This document shows, piece after piece, positions 6,758-10,063 of a stretch of DNA of 10,063 bases. Position 1 is the first letter of the stretch, and every line of letters begins with the position of its first letter. The notes under the pieces are model-generated. The model was not told where the DNA came from. It did no database searches and saw only the letters and a program-made list of their open reading frames with translations. The position numbers and the translations under genes were made by a program. Origin of the DNA: CAIYYX01 sp035530135 (GTDB taxonomy: Bacteria; Pseudomonadota; Gammaproteobacteria; Burkholderiales; Rhodocyclaceae). The stretch spans positions 1-10,063 of the forward strand of contig DATKVJ010000074.1 of the NCBI GenBank assembly GCA_035530135.1, in the 5' to 3' direction.

Positions 6758-7891
6758 ATGCACATCGTCGATACCACGCTGTTCTTCGCGCCGCACAGCG
6801 GCGGCGTCAAGCGCTATCTGCTGAGCAAGCAAGATTTTCTCGCCACGCAATCCGGAGTGAAGCACACGATCGTTGTCCCCGGTTCCGGTCGAACTCCGCC
6901 CCGTGCCGGTGTCGTCGAGCTTCCCAGTCCCCAGATTCCCTTCGGCAACGGCTACCGGTTCCCCATCGGCACGCGCCTCTGGGCGGACGCGCTCGCTGCG
7001 CTCGGCCCAGACGTGATCGAAGCCGGCGATCCCTATCACGTCGCCTGGGCCGCGCTACGCGCGGCTGATCGGCTCGGCGTGCCGGCGGTCGCCTTCGTCC
7101 ATTCAGACCTGTCCCGCCTGATCGGCGCACGGCTCGGCGTCTGGGTGCGGGCCGGCGTCGACGCCTATCTGCGCGAACTGTATCGCCACTTTGATCTCGT
7201 CATGGCGCCGAGCCAGGCCCTCGCCACACGCTTGCAAGCGCTCGGCATCGAAAATGTGGTGGTCCAAGCCCTCGGCGTCGATACCGCCCTGTTTCATCCT
7301 TCCCGCCACGACCCATCGCTTCGCGCTGAGCTTGGCCTGCCCGACGACACGCGCCTGCTCATCTACGCGGGGCGGATTTCCGTCGAGAAGCGGGTGCCGC
7401 TGATCCGGTGTGCCGTCGAAAGACTGGGGCCGCCTTATCACCTGCTGGTGGTCGGCGGCAACGAACGGCGGCGGCTCTCGCCCCGCCTGACGCTGCTGCC
7501 CTACGAGCAGGATGGCGTCCGGCTGAGTCGGCTCCTGGCCAGCTGCGACGCGCTGATTCACGCCGGGGAACACGAGACCTTCGGCCTGGTGTTTCTCGAA
7601 GCGATGGCCTGCGGGCGACCGGTGATCGGCGTTCGTTCCGGAGCGGTGGGCGAAATCGTCGACGCCAAGGTCGGCGCAATCGCCAGGCCTGGCGATCCCG
7701 CCTCCCTGGCCGAAGCCGTCCGAGCCCTCTACAGAGGAGACATCGAACAGCTCGGCAGGCAGGCGCGGGAGAGGGTCGAACAGCGGTACTGCTGGCAGCG
7801 CACGCTGACGCAGCAACTGGCGCGCTACGCGCGGCTCGTGCGTCACCGCGGCGGCGTTTTCGAGACCGCCGCCGCGCTGGGCGACTCATGA
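6758..7891 (+). CDS. GT4-family glycosyltransferase
   Basis: Retaining GT-B-fold glycosyltransferase of 377 residues, cytoplasmic or peripheral to the inner membrane, transferring a sugar from a nucleotide sugar to an acceptor. The N-terminal acceptor domain starts with MHIVDTTLFFAPHSGGVKRY; the GGV loop is at residues 15-17. The C-terminal donor domain contains YAGRISVEKR (203-212), whose Arg/Lys residues contact the donor phosphates, and the E-x7-E signature from Glu273 to Glu281 (ETFGLVFLE) followed by AMACGRPVI and the Gly-rich segment SGAVGEI. The style resembles GDP-mannose-dependent mannosyltransferases such as MgtA/PimB, but donor and acceptor cannot be determined. There is no signal peptide or membrane helix. 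Its stop overlaps the next start (ATGA), so it is co-translated with a deacetylase-like protein and probably with a flippase-like protein. That context suggests an acceptor that is a lipid or lipid-linked sugar (inference). Confidence 0.9.
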   Translation: MHIVDTTLFFAPHSGGVKRYLLSKQDFLATQSGVKHTIVVPGSGRTPPRAGVVELPSPQIPFGNGYRFPIGTRLWADALAALGPDVIEAGDPYHVAWAALRAADRLGVPAVAFVHSDLSRLIGARLGVWVRAGVDAYLRELYRHFDLVMAPSQALATRLQALGIENVVVQALGVDTALFHPSRHDPSLRAELGLPDDTRLLIYAGRISVEKRVPLIRCAVERLGPPYHLLVVGGNERRRLSPRLTLLPYEQDGVRLSRLLASCDALIHAGEHETFGLVFLEAMACGRPVIGVRSGAVGEIVDAKVGAIARPGDPASLAEAVRALYRGDIEQLGRQARERVEQRYCWQRTLTQQLARYARLVRHRGGVFETAAALGDS

Positions 7892-8646
7892 AGCGCGAGC
7901 TGTGCATCGCCATTCACGACGTCGCCCCCGCCACCTGGCGGGAATGCGAAACGCTGCTGAAGATGCTCGAGCGCCTCGGCTCTCCGGCGGTCACGCTGCT
8001 CGTCGTTCCCGATTACCATCGCCGCGGACGCGTCGATGGCGCGCCCTGGTTCGTGGCCGCACTCGGTGCCTGGATCGCGGGCGGCGCGGAAGTGGCGCTC
8101 CACGGCTACTATCATCTCGACGAAGCCCCGGCGCCGCGGGATCCCTGGTCGTGGCTGCGGCGGCGGCTGCTCACCGCCGCGGAGGGCGAGTTCGCCGCCC
8201 TGACGGTCGGGGAAGCTGAAGCACGCATCGTTCGGGGTCGGAGCCAACTCGAAGCCTGCGGCTGGCAGATCTCGGGCTTCGTGCCGCCAGCGTGGCTCGC
8301 CGGCCCTGGCGCACGCGCTGCACTCCGCCGCTCCTCCTTCAGCTACACCAGTTCCCGACTGGGTTTGCTCCGTCTCGCCGACGGCGTCCGCATCAGCGCA
8401 CCCTGCATCACCACCTCGGCCCGGTCCCCGTGGCGCCGTTTTGCCAGCCGCGCCTGGCTCCAGACCATGGCCGCGGCCTGTGCCCAAGCGCCCCTGCTAC
8501 GCGTCGCCCTGCATCCCGCCGATGCGAGCAATCCCGCTCTCGTGGCCCAGTGGCGCTGTTTGATCGAGCGTCTTCTTGGCGATAGGACGGCTCTCACCAA
8601 GGGCCAGGCCGTGGCACGCTACCCGTGCGCCGCAGCGCATCGCTAG
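7888..8646 (+). CDS. DUF2334 / polysaccharide-deacetylase-like protein
   Basis: Predicted metal-dependent carbohydrate de-N-acetylase-like protein of 252 residues in the NodB-like superfamily. Asp11 in IHDVAP is the expected metal/catalytic Asp. His72 and His76 in LHGYYH form the H-x3-H metal motif. FVPPAWL (131-137) takes the place of the usual R-x-P-x-G loop, and LHPAD (His209) is the C-terminal catalytic His motif. TAAEGEF and CGWQISGF segments are also typical of the family. No signal peptide is visible, so it probably acts on the cytoplasmic side, consistent with modifying a lipid-linked sugar before export (inference). The start ATG at 7888 overlaps the glycosyltransferase stop; a longer open frame upstream only overlaps that gene. 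The 3' end overlaps the next gene by 22 bases. Enzymatic activity of this subgroup is not established from sequence alone. Confidence 0.85.
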   Translation: MKRELCIAIHDVAPATWRECETLLKMLERLGSPAVTLLVVPDYHRRGRVDGAPWFVAALGAWIAGGAEVALHGYYHLDEAPAPRDPWSWLRRRLLTAAEGEFAALTVGEAEARIVRGRSQLEACGWQISGFVPPAWLAGPGARAALRRSSFSYTSSRLGLLRLADGVRISAPCITTSARSPWRRFASRAWLQTMAAACAQAPLLRVALHPADASNPALVAQWRCLIERLLGDRTALTKGQAVARYPCAAAHR

Positions 8647-9653
8647 CGGCACTGGTCGGCCTCGGGTTTGCCGTCGGCTCACCGTTCTTACTCGGCGGCA
8701 GCGAGCTTGTCGCCAGTCTGCGCGCCGTTACGCCGCGGATGATCCTGATCATGGCTGGACTGGCGCTGGTCAGCGGCGTTGCGAAGGCAGGAAAACTGCA
8801 GGTATTGTTGGCGAGCCTGGGCGAGCGCCCCGTCTTCCTGCGCACCCTGGCGATATCCCTGGCCACCGACTTCGCCTTCCTGTCCTCACCGGCGGGGGCG
8901 GCCGGCTATGTGGTCAACCTGCTGCTGTTGCGCTCGGCCGGCACTTCCTGGATCGTCGCGACCGCCGCGGTGAGCGTCGAACAGGCGCTGGATCTGGTTT
9001 TCTTCGCCGCGGCGCTGCCCGTCGCAGCCCTCGCCGGATTCACATTGTTGGCACAAGTCGTGCCGAGTATTTCCAGATCGGCCTATGCGGCCCTGCTGAC
9101 ATTTGTCGCGGCGGCCAGCTGCGGACTATGGCTCAGTCGTCATAGGCTGGCCGCGGCCCTGCGGGGTATCGTGGGCGCGAACCAGTGGTTTCGAGTCAAG
9201 CGCGAAGGCTACGGTCAATTCCTCAGGGAACTGAGGACGCAGCTGGGAGCGCTTCTGCAGGGAGATGTCAGGCGCAATCTCAGCCTGCTGCTGCTGACGA
9301 CCCTGCAGTGGCTCGCCCGCTACGGCGCGCTCTGGGCCGCGCTGGCGGAAGTCGATCATCGATTGCCCTTCGCCTTCATTCTGGTGCTACAGGCGGTTGT
9401 TCTGCATCTGGCCCAATGGACGGGCATCCCGGCCGGCGGCGGTAGCGCCGATTTGGCGCTCGCCGCCGTCCTCGCCCCCTGGGTACCCGGCGCGATCATG
9501 GCCACCGTACTGATGCTGTGGCGCTTCGCTACGCTCTATTGCCCGCTGATCGCGGGTGGCCTGAGTCTGGTCGCGTTGTCCGGCAGCGGCTGGCTCACCG
9601 ATCGGCGGCATCGGGCCGTGATGCTTGATCTCGGCGGCGACCGCGACCGGTGA
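8625..9653 (+). CDS. UPF0104 / lysylphosphatidylglycerol-synthase-TM-like flippase family protein
   Basis: Integral inner-membrane protein of 342 residues with about eight hydrophobic stretches (for example residues 5-23, 39-55, 74-100, 108-143, 153-171, 218-240, 247-263, 276-320). It matches the membrane domain found in MprF, AglD and HpnL. The two conserved half-motifs are present: SSPAGAAGYVVNLLLL (87-102) and GIPAGGGSADLAL (267-279). In the second, the usual conserved Glu of PGGxGxxE is an Asp (Asp276). No soluble synthase domain is attached. The GTG start at 8625 overlaps the deacetylase gene by 22 bases and has no strong Shine-Dalgarno sequence, suggesting translational coupling. In this setting it could translocate a glycolipid or stabilise a lipid-sugar transferase (inference). 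The C-terminus is short and charged, on the cytoplasmic side in most models. Confidence 0.87.
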   Translation: MRRSASLAALVGLGFAVGSPFLLGGSELVASLRAVTPRMILIMAGLALVSGVAKAGKLQVLLASLGERPVFLRTLAISLATDFAFLSSPAGAAGYVVNLLLLRSAGTSWIVATAAVSVEQALDLVFFAAALPVAALAGFTLLAQVVPSISRSAYAALLTFVAAASCGLWLSRHRLAAALRGIVGANQWFRVKREGYGQFLRELRTQLGALLQGDVRRNLSLLLLTTLQWLARYGALWAALAEVDHRLPFAFILVLQAVVLHLAQWTGIPAGGGSADLALAAVLAPWVPGAIMATVLMLWRFATLYCPLIAGGLSLVALSGSGWLTDRRHRAVMLDLGGDRDR

Positions 9654-9682
9654 TGAGGAAGCCGCTGATCGAATGGCGCGAA

Positions 9683-9940
9683 TCAGAAGAAGTCGTCGCC
9701 GGCGCAGTGCATCAGCAGCACGCCGGCGTCGGCCAGGTCGTGCAACTGGCCCAGTTCGTCCTGCAGCGTCCCGAGGCTGCGCAGCAGCCGCAGGGCGATG
9801 CCCCGTCGATGCAGCGAGAGGCCGGGCGTGTCGTAATAGAGACTGACGAGCTGCTGGTGTGCCGGGATACCGCCCGCTTGAGCACCGACTGGCGCAGCTT
9901 GTTCCGTCCCGGGCGACCGAGAGCCGCCTGCCGGAGGCAA
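9683..9940 (-). pseudogene. Collapsed remnant of a CYTH-CHAD protein (inorganic-triphosphatase/polyphosphate-binding family)
   Basis: The minus-strand frame encodes HQQLVSLYYDTPGLSL and then HRRGIALRLLR, which closely matches the early strands of a CYTH domain (consensus of the form YYDTP...LxxxgxaLRxR). It then runs without any gap into SLGTLQDELGQLHDLADA, which matches the CHAD-domain pattern LxxLQxxLGxLnD. In intact proteins these two blocks are hundreds of residues apart, so the middle of the gene has been lost. The CYTH N-terminus with its ExExK motif is also absent: an in-frame TGA (9944-9946) lies just upstream. The C-terminal CHAD part stops early after CAGDDFF. The junction DNA, CTGCGGCTGCTGCGC read on the minus strand (within 9775-9795), carries a repeated CTGCG that could have mediated the deletion. 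No functional product is expected. Confidence 0.65.
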
Positions 9941-9953
9941 GGATCACAATTCA

Positions 9954-9990
9954 GCAATGTGCCTGTAGTATCGCTATGGCATACTTCATC
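9954..9990 (+). promoter_or_regulatory. Candidate extended -10 promoter for the gene beginning at the right edge
   Basis: TGGCATACT (9977-9985) resembles an extended -10 element (TG-n-TATAAT with CATACT as the hexamer). No good -35 is visible, as is usual for extended -10 promoters. Transcription would start near 9992 and give a leader of about 60 bases before the ATG at 10056. The local AT-richness (about 9941-9995) supports a promoter. Confidence 0.35.
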
Positions 9991-10046
9991 TATCCGGTGC
10001 CCCGAACCGGCCAGCATCGAGTTTCCGCCTTGATGACGCTACTGAC

Positions 10047-10050
10047 GGAG
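10047..10050 (+). promoter_or_regulatory. Ribosome binding site of the gene at the right edge
   Basis: GGAG lies six bases before an ATG at 10056, which is ideal spacing. Confidence 0.45.
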
Positions 10051-10055
10051 TCTTC

Positions 10056-10063
10056 CATGGACA
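10056..10063 (+). CDS. First codons of a plus-strand gene cut off by the window edge
   Basis: ATG GAC A follows a well-spaced GGAG and a candidate promoter. Only Met-Asp is visible, so the product cannot be identified. It could also be a chance ATG. Confidence 0.35.

Noticed and set aside
7408..7887. Upstream in-frame extension of the deacetylase gene across the glycosyltransferase gene
   Set aside because: The extension is Arg/Ala-rich out-of-frame translation of the glycosyltransferase. The deacetylase family starts at the ATG at 7888, directly before the IHDVAP motif.
7103..8487. Long minus-strand frames across the glycosyltransferase and deacetylase genes
   Set aside because: Plus-strand motifs are complete in both genes; the antisense frames show only composition-driven sequences.
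9650..10033. Plus-strand open frame of about 127 codons after the flippase gene
   Set aside because: It starts at a GTG or ATG overlapping the flippase stop, but its peptide is Gln/Arg-rich with no family resemblance. The opposite strand shows CYTH and CHAD motifs over the same bases, so this frame is best read as antisense to the remnant.

Overview
The window looks like a chromosomal segment of a high-GC Gram-negative bacterium. It has a TonB-dependent outer-membrane receptor, a QseB/QseC-type two-component pair and ATGA-overlapping operons. From memory, the HAD hydrolase and the CYTH-CHAD remnant look most like betaproteobacterial (Rhodocyclales-like) proteins. That placement is an inference; no rRNA or other marker gene is present.

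Layout. (1) Positions 1-1938, plus strand: the 3' part of an OmpR-family response regulator and its sensor histidine kinase, overlapping by ATGA. (2) Positions 2109-5766, plus strand: a TonB-dependent receptor and, one base after its stop codon, an exported alkaline-phosphatase-superfamily phosphodiesterase. The start of the phosphodiesterase gene carries a perfect 16-bp inverted repeat inside the signal-peptide codons. (3) Positions 5852-6544, minus strand: a HAD-superfamily hydrolase, convergent with the phosphodiesterase gene. (4) Positions 6758-9653, plus strand: a tightly packed three-gene operon of GT4 glycosyltransferase, DUF2334 polysaccharide-deacetylase-like protein and UPF0104/LPG-synthase-TM flippase-like membrane protein. 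(5) Positions 9654-10063: no intact gene, but the minus strand holds a collapsed remnant of a CYTH-CHAD protein, followed by a probable promoter and the first codons of the next plus-strand gene.

How the genes may work together (inference). The sensor pair could control the adjacent receptor and phosphodiesterase: the enzyme would act on a phosphoester outside the cytoplasm while the receptor imports it or its product. The GT4, deacetylase and flippase-like set has the parts list of a 'glycosylate, de-N-acetylate, move across the membrane' pathway for a glycolipid or surface sugar, resembling in logic, but not in protein families, the hopanoid HpnI/HpnK/HpnL set.

The observations most worth a second look are the hairpin at 4305-4338, the CYTH-CHAD fossil at 9683-9940, the atypical metal-ligand pattern of the phosphodiesterase and the three-gene sugar-lipid cassette. 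I found no tRNA, rRNA, CRISPR array, insertion sequence or phage gene.
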